Assembly (NCBI GenBank): GCA_947452725.1
Contig: CANGEG010000002.1
Location: 1-40,350 of the forward strand
Reading direction: 5' to 3'
Length of the DNA: 40,350 nucleotides
Source of the DNA: Comamonadaceae bacterium
Lineage (GTDB): Bacteria > Pseudomonadota > Gammaproteobacteria > Burkholderiales > Burkholderiaceae_C
Of the stretch, positions 1 to 8,687 are shown in pieces (the stretch's first letter is position 1; every line of letters begins with the position of its first letter). Under the pieces are notes generated by a model that worked only from the letters and a program-made list of their open reading frames with translations, was not told the DNA's origin and ran no database searches. Position numbers and translations under genes: made by a program.

Positions 1-654
1 GTGATCGCTGGCAAGATGACCAAATCCAACACCTTGGGTGTGGTGGCTTCTGTGCCAATTCCTGAAGTGATCCGCAATATCAACAGCTTCACTTTGGGTG
101 CGCAATCGGTTAATCCCAAAGTCAAGACCAAAGTGGTGTGGGTCAATGAGTGGTTTAACCCACCAAAAGAAACTGAAGCGGCCACCGCTTTAATCAACGG
201 CGGCGCTGACGTCTTGATGCAAAACACCGACTCGCCAGCCGTGTTGCAGACCGCCGAGAAAATGGGCAAGCGCGCCTTTGGTTGGGACTCCGACATGACC
301 GCTTACGGTCCCAAGGCGCACTTGGGTTCTGCGGTCATCAACTGGGCGCCTTATTACATCAAGGCCGTGGGTGAAGCCCTGGAGGGCAAGTGGGCCACGG
401 GGATGAGCTGGTGGGGCGTCAAAGAAGGCGCGATCGATATGGTGTCGGTGGCCGCTGACGTGCCTGAAGAAGCCAAGAAGAAATTGGACGAAGTTAAAGC
501 CGGTCTGAAAGACGGTAGTTTCACTATCTGGAAAGGCCCGATCATGGGTCAAGATGGTAAAGAAGTGCTGTCCAAAGACGCTGTGGCGGACGACAAGTTC
601 TTGGGCGGTATCAAGTTCTACGTTAAAGGTGTGGAAGGCAAAGTGCCTAACTGA
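1..654 (+). CDS. BMP-family ABC transporter substrate-binding protein, 5' truncated by window edge
   Basis: Open to the window start; closely resembles the second half of the ORF at 6552 (e.g. 'VASVPIPEVIRNINSFTLGAQSVNPKVKTKVVWVNEWFNPPKETEAA' vs 'VAGFPIPEVLQGINAFALGMRSVNPRAQVKVVWLNLWFDPSKEREAA'). Confidence 0.88.
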   Translation: MIAGKMTKSNTLGVVASVPIPEVIRNINSFTLGAQSVNPKVKTKVVWVNEWFNPPKETEAATALINGGADVLMQNTDSPAVLQTAEKMGKRAFGWDSDMTAYGPKAHLGSAVINWAPYYIKAVGEALEGKWATGMSWWGVKEGAIDMVSVAADVPEEAKKKLDEVKAGLKDGSFTIWKGPIMGQDGKEVLSKDAVADDKFLGGIKFYVKGVEGKVPN

Positions 655-675
655 TAGCTGTTCAACGTGACAGGG

Positions 676-703
676 AAACCGCCCAATTCGGGCGGTTTTT
701 TTT
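676..703 (+). terminator. Rho-independent terminator after the BMP gene
   Basis: 9-bp stem AAACCGCCC / GGGCGGTTT, loop AATTC, followed by a T run. Confidence 0.9.
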
Positions 704-705
704 GG

Positions 706-1371
706 GTGCCACCAGCATGGGCGCACTCCTTCGGGTGCCAGTCCCGTCGCAAGTTGATCACGACGAGCGAAGCGAAGCGCAACTGCATGAGGGCGACCGA
801 GTGTGGGTAGGAAGCGTGGAACATAAACGGTGAGCCGATGAACAAGAATCGGATGCGAGGCACTGCCAAGCAGGGCGACTGGGCCATAAACCAAGAAGCT
901 CTTGTGATCAAAGCGAAGGGGTGTATATCGGGCGGTTGTGAATGGCTGAGGTGGCACACAAGCTTAAGCAGTATGTGAATGGCTGGAAGGCGTACTTCAA
1001 ATTGGCGGACACGCCAAGGGTCTGGCGAGAGCTGGACGAATGGATGCGTCACCGGCTAAGAGCCGTACAGCTAAAGCAGGGGAAGCAAGGGAAGTAGGGG
1101 AAGCAGGGGAATCAAGGTAGCACGATGTACCGAGAGTTGACGTCAACCAACTACTCTGGGTGCGCTGCAGGGCGTTGCTGAAAGGGTTGCGGGAAACTCA
1201 CGGTGCTGGTGGAGAAACAGCGACGGGCCGATCAAGACCGTGTTGACGATTCAATACTTTGACAAGCTTGGAGCACCACGTCTGGTATGAACCTCAACCT
1301 CACGAACCGCCTAGTGCGGACCCGCATGCTAGGTGGTGGGCAGGGGCGCCGTCCTGTTGACTGCCCCCTAT
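706..1371 (+). mobile_element. Group II intron remnant (internally deleted; most of the ORF missing)
   Basis: 5' end GTGCCACCAGCATGGGCGCACTCC..GGGTGCCAGTCCCG resembles bacterial group II domain I starts; domain V-like hairpin at 1305-1337 (ACCGCCTAG-TGCG-GACC-CGCA-TG-CTAGGTGGT) with a 2-nt bulge; domain VI-like stem GGGCAG/CTGCCC with bulged A at 1360; ends ..CCCCTAT. Confidence 0.82.
942..1097 (+). pseudogene. C-terminal fragment of group II intron-encoded reverse transcriptase/maturase
   Basis: 51-aa frame MAEVAHKLKQYVNGWKAYFKLADTPRVWRELDEWMRHRLRAVQLKQGKQGK matches the maturase C-terminal pattern (..GWxxYFxxxxTPxxxxxLDxWxRxRLRxxxxKQ..). Confidence 0.82.
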
Positions 1372-1463
1372 GCCGATGGTGCACGTGGACTTGCAAGTCC
1401 GATCAACGGTTGCGCTGCGCCTCATAATCAGTACATTGAAATACCTGTCTCAAGGAGGTCCTG

Positions 1464-2513
1464 ATGTTCAAAGTCCACGCCGTTCCCCCGCACCGCTTGC
1501 CCGAGTTGCTGCAGCTCATGCCCAAGGCCGAGTTGCATATTCACATCGAGGGCTCGCTGGAGCCCGAGCTGATTTTTGCACTAGCCCAGCGCAACAGCGT
1601 AGAGTTGCCTTATGGCGACGTGGCCGCCATGCGGGCGGCCTATGCCTTTACCGATTTGCAAAGTTTCTTGGACTTGTACTACGCCGGGGCCAGCGTGCTG
1701 ATGTACGAGCAAGATTTTTATGACATGGCCTGGGCCTATTTTCAAAAAGCATCTGCCGACCATGTGGTAAGGGCTGAATTGTTTTTTGACCCTCAAACCC
1801 ATACCGCGCGCGGCGTACCCATGGCCGCGGTGATAGAAGGTTTGAGCCGCGCTTGCCGCGACGCACAAGCCCAGCTGAACATCAGCGCCGATTTGATTCT
1901 GTGCTTTTTGCGCCATCTGCCCGAGGCCGATGCGTTGGCCACCTTGGAGGCGGCGCTGCCCTGGCGTGCGCACTTCATCGGCGTGGGGCTGGATTCAAGC
2001 GAGGTGGGAAACCCACCTGGAAATTTTAGCCGCGTATTTGCAAAGGCCCGCGCTTTGGGTTTGCACGTCGTGGCCCATGCAGGCGAGGAGGGGCCCGCGG
2101 CCTATATCTGGAGTGCGCTCAAGGACTTACATGTTGAGCGTATAGACCATGGCGTGCAGGCGATCCACGACACGCAACTGATGGCTTATCTAGCCGAACA
2201 CCAAACTCCCCTGACCGTGTGCCCGCTTTCTAACCTCAAACTGTGTGTCTTCGACAAACTGAGCGATCACACACTGGGCCAGATGCTGCAGGCCGGGTTG
2301 TGCGTGACGATCAACTCAGACGATCCTGCATACTTTGGCGGCTACTTGAATGACAACTACCTGCGGACCTTTACTGCTCTGCATCTTGATGCCCAGCAGG
2401 CCTATAAACTGGCGGCCAATAGCATTGAGGCAAGCTTTGCCACGCTAGAGCAAAAGCACCACTGGATGCATGCTTTGAAACAGACGTTTCAAAAGTTCGA
2501 CGAACAGGACTGA
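1464..2513 (+). CDS. add: Adenosine/adenine deaminase family protein
   Basis: MPKAELHIHIEGSLEPELIF metal-binding HxH motif, HAGEEGP, RIDHGVQ and SDDPAYFG motifs. Confidence 0.9.
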   Translation: MFKVHAVPPHRLPELLQLMPKAELHIHIEGSLEPELIFALAQRNSVELPYGDVAAMRAAYAFTDLQSFLDLYYAGASVLMYEQDFYDMAWAYFQKASADHVVRAELFFDPQTHTARGVPMAAVIEGLSRACRDAQAQLNISADLILCFLRHLPEADALATLEAALPWRAHFIGVGLDSSEVGNPPGNFSRVFAKARALGLHVVAHAGEEGPAAYIWSALKDLHVERIDHGVQAIHDTQLMAYLAEHQTPLTVCPLSNLKLCVFDKLSDHTLGQMLQAGLCVTINSDDPAYFGGYLNDNYLRTFTALHLDAQQAYKLAANSIEASFATLEQKHHWMHALKQTFQKFDEQD

Positions 2514-2585
2514 TCTTCTCAAGAAGTTAATGCGCTCAAACGCCTCATCGGGTGCTGGGCCTAGTAGGTCCGAGCCATCGCTGGG

Positions 2586-5381
2586 TCAAGGTTGGGCTGG
2601 CGCCTTTTTGCCAGCGCCGGCGTAATCACCCGCATAAACGTGCAAGAACTGAGAAGGCTCAAGGTATTTGCGGATTGCCGCATTGACCTCGGCCAGCGTG
2701 GTTTTTTCAATCAGCTCGTCCATCTGCTCGGTGAACACCATGGTGCGACCCGTGGCCAGCTGCCCCAACAGCCCTAAGGCCAAAGCAGGGTCTTGGGCTC
2801 GGGCAATTTTGCGTTCTTCTTGCAAAGACTTTTTGGCGTCCAGCAGTTCTTGCTCGGTCACGCCGTTTTGCACAAAACGCGTGAGCTCTTCGCGTACGCC
2901 AGTTTTGAGTTTATCCAAATTTTGCGGTGCATAAATCGCATACAGCTTGAGCATGCCTACCGCTTCGAATGAGCTGACAGACAAGCCGCTGCCTGCACCG
3001 TAGCTGATGCCTTCTTTTTGACGCAGGCGGTCAAACAAACGTGATTTGACACCGCCACCCAACACCGCATTGGCCAGCACCATGGGTACATAGTCGGGCA
3101 TATCGTCTTTCAAGGTCAGGGGCAGTGCGGCGAGGTAAAAGGCGTTGGCTTTGTCAGGCGCTTGCAGCGTGGTCTCGCCAGGTTTTGCACTGCGCGGCAG
3201 GCTGCTCAAGCGTTGGTAGGCTGCTTTGCTTTTCCAGTTGCCAAAAAGGGTTTGCATTTGGTTTTGCACGGCCAAAGCGTCAAAGTCGCCGATCAGTGCA
3301 AGCTCGCCGTGGTCTGCGCCATAGAACTGGCTGTGAAACCGCTTGAGCTCGTCCAGCTTGGCCATTTTTAAGCGCGCTGCCAACTCGTCAAAACTCAAGG
3401 CCGCACGCACATCACCGGGTCGGTACACGTCCATGGCTTTGCCCACAGCTTGCGAGCCCATGCCTTGCGGCTCGTTGCGCTGATTGTCGATTTGCGCCAA
3501 GTTTTCTTTAATAACCATTTCGAACTCATTGGCTGCAAAGGCCGGGGTGCGCAGCGCGTCACGCACCAGTTGCAAGACTTCAGGTAGGTGTTTGCGCAAA
3601 GTGTCAAAACGCACAGTTACGGTTTGCCCGGCTGCCGACATGTTCAGCTGGGTTTTGAGCTCGTCCAGTTTCGCGCTCAGGTCCGAGCGGTTCAATGTCG
3701 TGGTGCCGCGCAGCAGCATGTCGCCCACCAAGTCGGCAGTGACGGCTAGGCCGAACAGGTTTTTCTCGTCACCCAAATTCAGGCGTAATGTGCCGCTGAC
3801 GGTATCGCCACGTGTTTTTTTCGGGATCAAAGCCAGCTTCATGCCGCCGGGTAAGTTGACGCGCAGGGTGCGCTTTTCGATGGCAGCGGGCGTGACGTCA
3901 AAGTTTTCACCCGCACTCACGGCTGCGCGACCACTGTAGCCTTGCACCAGATCGGCCACGTTCACTCGCGCAGGTGCGTTAATGCGGTCCGGGGCGCTTG
4001 TGGGCACGAACTGGCCATAGGTACGGTTACTTTCTTTGAAATAATTTTGTGCCACCCGCTGCACGTCCTGCATGTCCAGCGCTTCAATGCGGTCACGGTT
4101 TAAAAAGAACAAGCGCCAGTCGCCGTTGGCCATGGACTCTGAAAGTTGCACCGCCAGCTTTTCGGGATCGTTCAAGGTCTTATCGATCTCGCTCAGCAGG
4201 GCAGCTTTGGCGCGGCGCAACTCGGTTTCGGTGACAGGTGCTTTGCCCATGTGCTCCAAAACGTCCAGCAGGCCTTTGCGCACATCGGCCAGTTTTTGGG
4301 TGGTGTTCAACTCGGCCATGAACAGCACATAGCTGGTCTCCGCCAGCTCAAAATTCCAGGGGCTGATGGACACGGCCTTTTTGCCTTGTACTAAGCTTTT
4401 GTGCAGGCGCCCGTTCGGTGTGCCAGCCAAGATTTCGCTCAACGCGGCCATTGCGGCTGCGTCTGGGTGGCTACCTGCAGCCGTGTGGTACAGCACACCG
4501 GCCAGCTGGGTGTCGCCGACTCGGCGCACTGTCACTTCGCGCGGTCCGTCTTGCACCGGGTCTTGGGTATAGGTGACGGGCAAGCTGCGGGTAGGGCGGG
4601 GAATCGCGCCGTACACACGCTCAATCATGGCCAGCGTGGCAGCTTCGTCCAATTTCCCGGCTACCAACAACACAGCATTGTCCGGCTGGTAGTACAGGTG
4701 GTAGAAGGCTTGCAAGTTCCCGATCTGCACGTTCTCCACATCCGTGCGTGCGCCGATGGTGCTCTTGCCATAGTTGTGCCAATCGAAGGCGGTGGATGCC
4801 ATGCGCTGCCACAGGGATTGCGCAGGGTTGTTTTCACCGGACTCCATTTCATTGCGCACCACCGAAAATTCGGTGTCCAGATCTTTACGCGCGATCAAAC
4901 TGTTGACCATGCGGTCGGCTTCCATCTCCAGCGCCCACTGCAAATTGTCTGGGTTGGCTGGAAAGGTCTCAAAGTAATTCGTGCGATCGTAAAACGTGGT
5001 GCCATTGAAGTGCATGCCGCGTTTCCCCAGTTCTTGCATGAGGTTGGCGCGTGTGGGCGTGCCTTTAAATACCATGTGCTCGAGTAAATGCGCCATGCCG
5101 GTTTCGCCATAGTTTTCATGGCGGCTACCAACCAAGTAGGTGATGTTGACGGTAGTTGTGGGCTTGGAGGCGTCGGGCGCTAGCAAAACGCGCAGGCCGT
5201 TGGCCAAACGGTATTCGGTGATGCCTTCAACCTGAGTGATGCGTTGCGCAGGAGGTGCTGCTGCCGTGGCAGCAGGTCCAGACCCTGAAGCGGGTGAAGT
5301 GACTTGCGACCAAACCGAGCCCTGCAGGCCCAACCCCATGACCGCGCTCAATACAGCGATGGCAGATAAACGCATACACAC
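2586..5381 (-). CDS. M16 family zinc metallopeptidase, two fused M16 units, exported
   Basis: HLLEHMVFKGT (HxxEH) motif, N-terminal signal peptide, about 930 aa with a second peptidase-like half. Confidence 0.93.
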   Translation of the reverse strand: MCMRLSAIAVLSAVMGLGLQGSVWSQVTSPASGSGPAATAAAPPAQRITQVEGITEYRLANGLRVLLAPDASKPTTTVNITYLVGSRHENYGETGMAHLLEHMVFKGTPTRANLMQELGKRGMHFNGTTFYDRTNYFETFPANPDNLQWALEMEADRMVNSLIARKDLDTEFSVVRNEMESGENNPAQSLWQRMASTAFDWHNYGKSTIGARTDVENVQIGNLQAFYHLYYQPDNAVLLVAGKLDEAATLAMIERVYGAIPRPTRSLPVTYTQDPVQDGPREVTVRRVGDTQLAGVLYHTAAGSHPDAAAMAALSEILAGTPNGRLHKSLVQGKKAVSISPWNFELAETSYVLFMAELNTTQKLADVRKGLLDVLEHMGKAPVTETELRRAKAALLSEIDKTLNDPEKLAVQLSESMANGDWRLFFLNRDRIEALDMQDVQRVAQNYFKESNRTYGQFVPTSAPDRINAPARVNVADLVQGYSGRAAVSAGENFDVTPAAIEKRTLRVNLPGGMKLALIPKKTRGDTVSGTLRLNLGDEKNLFGLAVTADLVGDMLLRGTTTLNRSDLSAKLDELKTQLNMSAAGQTVTVRFDTLRKHLPEVLQLVRDALRTPAFAANEFEMVIKENLAQIDNQRNEPQGMGSQAVGKAMDVYRPGDVRAALSFDELAARLKMAKLDELKRFHSQFYGADHGELALIGDFDALAVQNQMQTLFGNWKSKAAYQRLSSLPRSAKPGETTLQAPDKANAFYLAALPLTLKDDMPDYVPMVLANAVLGGGVKSRLFDRLRQKEGISYGAGSGLSVSSFEAVGMLKLYAIYAPQNLDKLKTGVREELTRFVQNGVTEQELLDAKKSLQEERKIARAQDPALALGLLGQLATGRTMVFTEQMDELIEKTTLAEVNAAIRKYLEPSQFLHVYAGDYAGAGKKAPAQP

Positions 5382-5407
5382 ACTCCCTGAGATTCAATGT
5401 GGCACAG

Positions 5408-6367
5408 TTATACACCGGACCAATGGCGTTTAAGCACAAGGCCACACAAAGCCAAGGCGGTATGGGCTTCATCTATCACGCGGCCCATCGTGATGAAGCC
5501 GTGAATCTGCCTCTCAAAGCAAACGTATTGCGTTTGAACTCCTGCCTGCGACAAGGCATTGGCGTACTGCAGTCCTTCGTCGCGCAGTGGGTCAAAGCCG
5601 GCGGTAATCACCAGCGCTGCCGGCAGATTGGCGTGAGAGGTCGCAAGCAATGGTGAGGCGCGCCAGTCGTCGGCATGACTGTCTTCACTAAGGTAATTGG
5701 CGGTGTACCAGCGCATCGAGTCTTGTGTGAGCATGTAGCCTTGGCCGTTGCGCTGGTAAGAGTCTGTGTTAGGTCGCATGGTCACTGCCGGGTAAATCAG
5801 CAGCTGAAACGCGGGCCGTATGCCGTGATCGCTTGAAGCACTTGTATCGCGCAGGCCCAGGCACAGGGCTGCCGCAATGTTGCCGCCTGCGCTGTCGCCG
5901 CCCACCGTAATGCGCGCAGTGTCAATGTGCAGCGTGCCGGCTTGGGCCACCAGCCAGCTAAACGCCGCAAGCGCATCCTCATAAGCTGCAGGAAACGGCG
6001 CCTCTGGCCCGAGCCGGTAGTCAACTGAAAAGACCGCACCGCCCGAGGCGTTGCACAGGCTGCGGCAGACCGCGTCGTGGGTATCCATGTCTCCCACCGT
6101 CCAGCCGCCGCCGTGAAAGAAAAGCAGAGCTGGCAAGGCGGCATTGGCTTGAAAACCCAGGGGGCGGTATTCACGCACAGCAATCGATATGCCGCTGTGC
6201 TCCAGTACGTGGTCATGGGTGTGGGCAACGGTTTCCCCTTCAGGTTGGCTCAAAGCGCGGCGCTGCAAATAGGCGGCTCGGGCTTTTGGCGCCGTCAGCG
6301 TGTGCATGGGCTGCACGCCTTGGTCGGCCATGAGTTGCATGAATTTACGGGCTTGGGGGTCGAGCAT
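5408..6367 (-). CDS. Alpha/beta hydrolase, hormone-sensitive-lipase-like esterase
   Basis: FFHGGGWTVGD oxyanion motif, GGDSAGGNIAA nucleophile elbow, C-terminal GFDPLRDEG and H. Confidence 0.92.
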   Translation of the reverse strand: MLDPQARKFMQLMADQGVQPMHTLTAPKARAAYLQRRALSQPEGETVAHTHDHVLEHSGISIAVREYRPLGFQANAALPALLFFHGGGWTVGDMDTHDAVCRSLCNASGGAVFSVDYRLGPEAPFPAAYEDALAAFSWLVAQAGTLHIDTARITVGGDSAGGNIAAALCLGLRDTSASSDHGIRPAFQLLIYPAVTMRPNTDSYQRNGQGYMLTQDSMRWYTANYLSEDSHADDWRASPLLATSHANLPAALVITAGFDPLRDEGLQYANALSQAGVQTQYVCFERQIHGFITMGRVIDEAHTALALCGLVLKRHWSGV

Positions 6368-6551
6368 GATAAGTCTCCAGTGTTGTAATTATTTCACTCT
6401 AAGGCACCCGCGCCCTCTGGGCTGTCATGTCTTTGATACCCTCAACGGTCTGAACACCGAGGCTTTAGGGCTACTTGGGTAAAATACGGTTGAGGCTCGC
6501 GCTCCGGCGGGCCTTGCTTTTGATTCACCCGGAGCCATGTAGAGGACTACC

Positions 6552-7622
6552 ATGTATAAAAACCTCGCAGCCGCAATCGCGGCCGCCTGCTTTTTTTCGC
6601 TTTCTCCCGTCATTCATGCCGAGCCGCTTAAAGCGGGTTTTGTGTATGTCTCGCCCATTACCGACGCCGGTTGGACACGTCAACACGAAGAAGGCCGTAA
6701 AGCCGTGGACAAGTCCTTGGGTGCCACGGTCAAAACCACCTTTGTTGAGAACGTAGCGGAGGGTGCAGACGCCGAGCGCGTGATCCGCGACCTGGCACGC
6801 GAAGGTAATAAGATCATCTTTACACCCAGTTTTGGCTACATGGAACCTACGCTCAAAGTAGCGCAAGAGTTCCCTGATGTGAAGTTCGAATCCATTACTG
6901 GGTACAAAACCGCTTCGAACGTGGCTACTGCCAATGCGCGCTATTACGAAGGCCGTTTTTTGGCGGGTGTGGCCGCTGGGCGCATGACGCGTACCAATCT
7001 AGCCGGCTATGTGGCAGGTTTTCCCATCCCGGAAGTCTTGCAGGGCATCAACGCCTTTGCTTTGGGCATGCGCTCGGTCAACCCGCGCGCGCAGGTCAAA
7101 GTGGTGTGGCTGAACCTGTGGTTTGACCCGAGCAAAGAGCGCGAGGCAGCCATGGCGCTGTTTAACCAAAACGTGGATGTGATCGCTTTTCATACCGGCT
7201 CGACGGCGGTGATGGCTGCCGCACAAGAGCGCGGCAAAATGGCGGTGGCCTACCACTCTGACATGCGCAAAATCGCGCCCGATGCGCAAATCATTGCAGT
7301 GACCCACGAATGGGGGGCTTATTACACCGCCCGCGTAAAGGCCGTGCAGCAAGGCCAGTGGCAAACCGGTAATGTCTGGGGCGGTATGAAAGAGGGCATG
7401 GTGCGCGTGGGCGACTTTGGCCCCAAGGTGCCAAAGACTGTGCAAGTTGAGTTGCTGGCCAAGCAAAAAGAGGTGGCCAGTGGCAAGTTGCAACCCTTTG
7501 CCGGCCCGATCACCGACAACGAGGGCACGCTGGTGTTGCCCGCTGGTCAGGCTTTGACCGACGTGCAAATCTTGGGAATGAACTTTTTGGTCGCCGGCGT
7601 GCAGGGCAAGCTCACTAAGTAA
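6552..7622 (+). CDS. BMP-family ABC transporter substrate-binding protein
   Basis: Signal peptide; KAGFVYVSPITDAGWTRQHEEGRKAV, typical PnrA/BMP-like start; paralogous to the ORF at 1. Confidence 0.92.
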   Translation: MYKNLAAAIAAACFFSLSPVIHAEPLKAGFVYVSPITDAGWTRQHEEGRKAVDKSLGATVKTTFVENVAEGADAERVIRDLAREGNKIIFTPSFGYMEPTLKVAQEFPDVKFESITGYKTASNVATANARYYEGRFLAGVAAGRMTRTNLAGYVAGFPIPEVLQGINAFALGMRSVNPRAQVKVVWLNLWFDPSKEREAAMALFNQNVDVIAFHTGSTAVMAAAQERGKMAVAYHSDMRKIAPDAQIIAVTHEWGAYYTARVKAVQQGQWQTGNVWGGMKEGMVRVGDFGPKVPKTVQVELLAKQKEVASGKLQPFAGPITDNEGTLVLPAGQALTDVQILGMNFLVAGVQGKLTK

Positions 7623-8360
7623 AGCCGATAAAAAATGCCACTGCCCGCTGGCGCAGCGGCGCTTCGGCACTCCAGTTACTCAAGACTGCCAGTCCATTTC
7701 TTTGTGATTACTCAGTTCAGTAAGGTGAGCTGACCAAATAGATCTGGGGATTCAAGCGGTCAGTGCAAAACATTAAATTCGGCTGAAGCAGAAAGAATGC
7801 TGCAATTTTGAAAAAATGTAATGTTCTGTGTCGTTTTATACTTGCCCAACCACACATCAAGTATGGGGCGTCAGGACCTGAGCCGATAGAGATTAGCTTC
7901 GACCATCTTAAAAGTTGGTTAAGAGCTGTTAAGGTCCGGCTCCAATGGCTGAAAAGAATAAACCGCGCGCAAAACAGGTGCCAGGCAAACAAGTGGTCTG
8001 AGCCTGTAACCCATGCGTCAACTCCTAGGGTGAACGAGATGTGCCGCCAAAGGACTCATCCTTACGATGGCCCGATGGGCCCTGCGGTGAGTGGATGACT
8101 GTTGCCAATCTCATTCACCGGCGCTCTCATGGCGTTTATGCCGTTGCAGATCTTTTTTGTGGGGCAGGCTTGGCGGCAGCGTAAAGTGATGCAAATCATT
8201 AGCAACCAAAACGCAAGTTGAAGCGTTACCCTCGCAGCACTAGCTTCTTGCTGTTTGAACGGCAGCATTTTCCCCGTAGACATTACTTCTTAGCCGTGAC
8301 ATCTGTCAGATGGAATAGATGACGTGCTTGGAAATTATTGCGATTAACACTAAGGTTGAT

Positions 8361-8636
8361 ATGACACGCATGCACAAACCCCCTTATCCAGGAGAAGTCC
8401 TGAGGGAGTATTTGGGTGACCTGACAGTCACAGAGGCGGCTGTTCGCCTAGGCGTTAACCGGGTTACGCTGTCACGATTAGTCACTGGAACGTCTGGCAT
8501 CTCGCCCGACATGGCGTATCGCTTGGGAGATGCATTTGGCACCAGCCCTGAAATGTGGGCCGGCTTGCAAATGCAATATGACCTCTACCAAGCGGGTCGC
8601 CTTAAGCGTCCAAAGATCGAACGCATCGCCGCCTGA
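8361..8636 (+). CDS. higA: HigA-family XRE-type addiction-module antitoxin
   Basis: MTRMHKPPYPGEVLREYLGDLTVTEAAVRLGVNRVTLSRLVTGTSGISPDMAYRLGDAFGTSPEMWAGLQ.YDL is the standard HigA pattern; ATG at 8361 preferred over 8319. Confidence 0.88.
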   Translation: MTRMHKPPYPGEVLREYLGDLTVTEAAVRLGVNRVTLSRLVTGTSGISPDMAYRLGDAFGTSPEMWAGLQMQYDLYQAGRLKRPKIERIAA

Positions 8637-8687
8637 GTGACTGCGCTGCGCATCTCCAATTAATCTCTCCTTGGAAACAGTTTATAT

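Noticed and set aside
190-957. 255-aa minus-strand ORF over the BMP gene and intron
   Set aside because: Antisense to a clear coding gene and to intron RNA structure; no recognisable domain.
4401-5087. 228-aa plus-strand ORF inside the M16 peptidase gene
   Set aside because: Shadow ORF opposite a confidently called gene in high-GC DNA.
7808-8098. 96-aa plus-strand ORF before higA, considered as a HigB toxin or mobile-element remnant
   Set aside because: No RelE/HigB-like motifs and no transposase motif seen.
8100-8192. Short peptide VYAVADLFCGAGLAAA resembling the DLFxGAGG motif of DNA cytosine methyltransferases
   Set aside because: Only a few residues match, the frame stops at once and no downstream methyltransferase motifs are present; likely chance.
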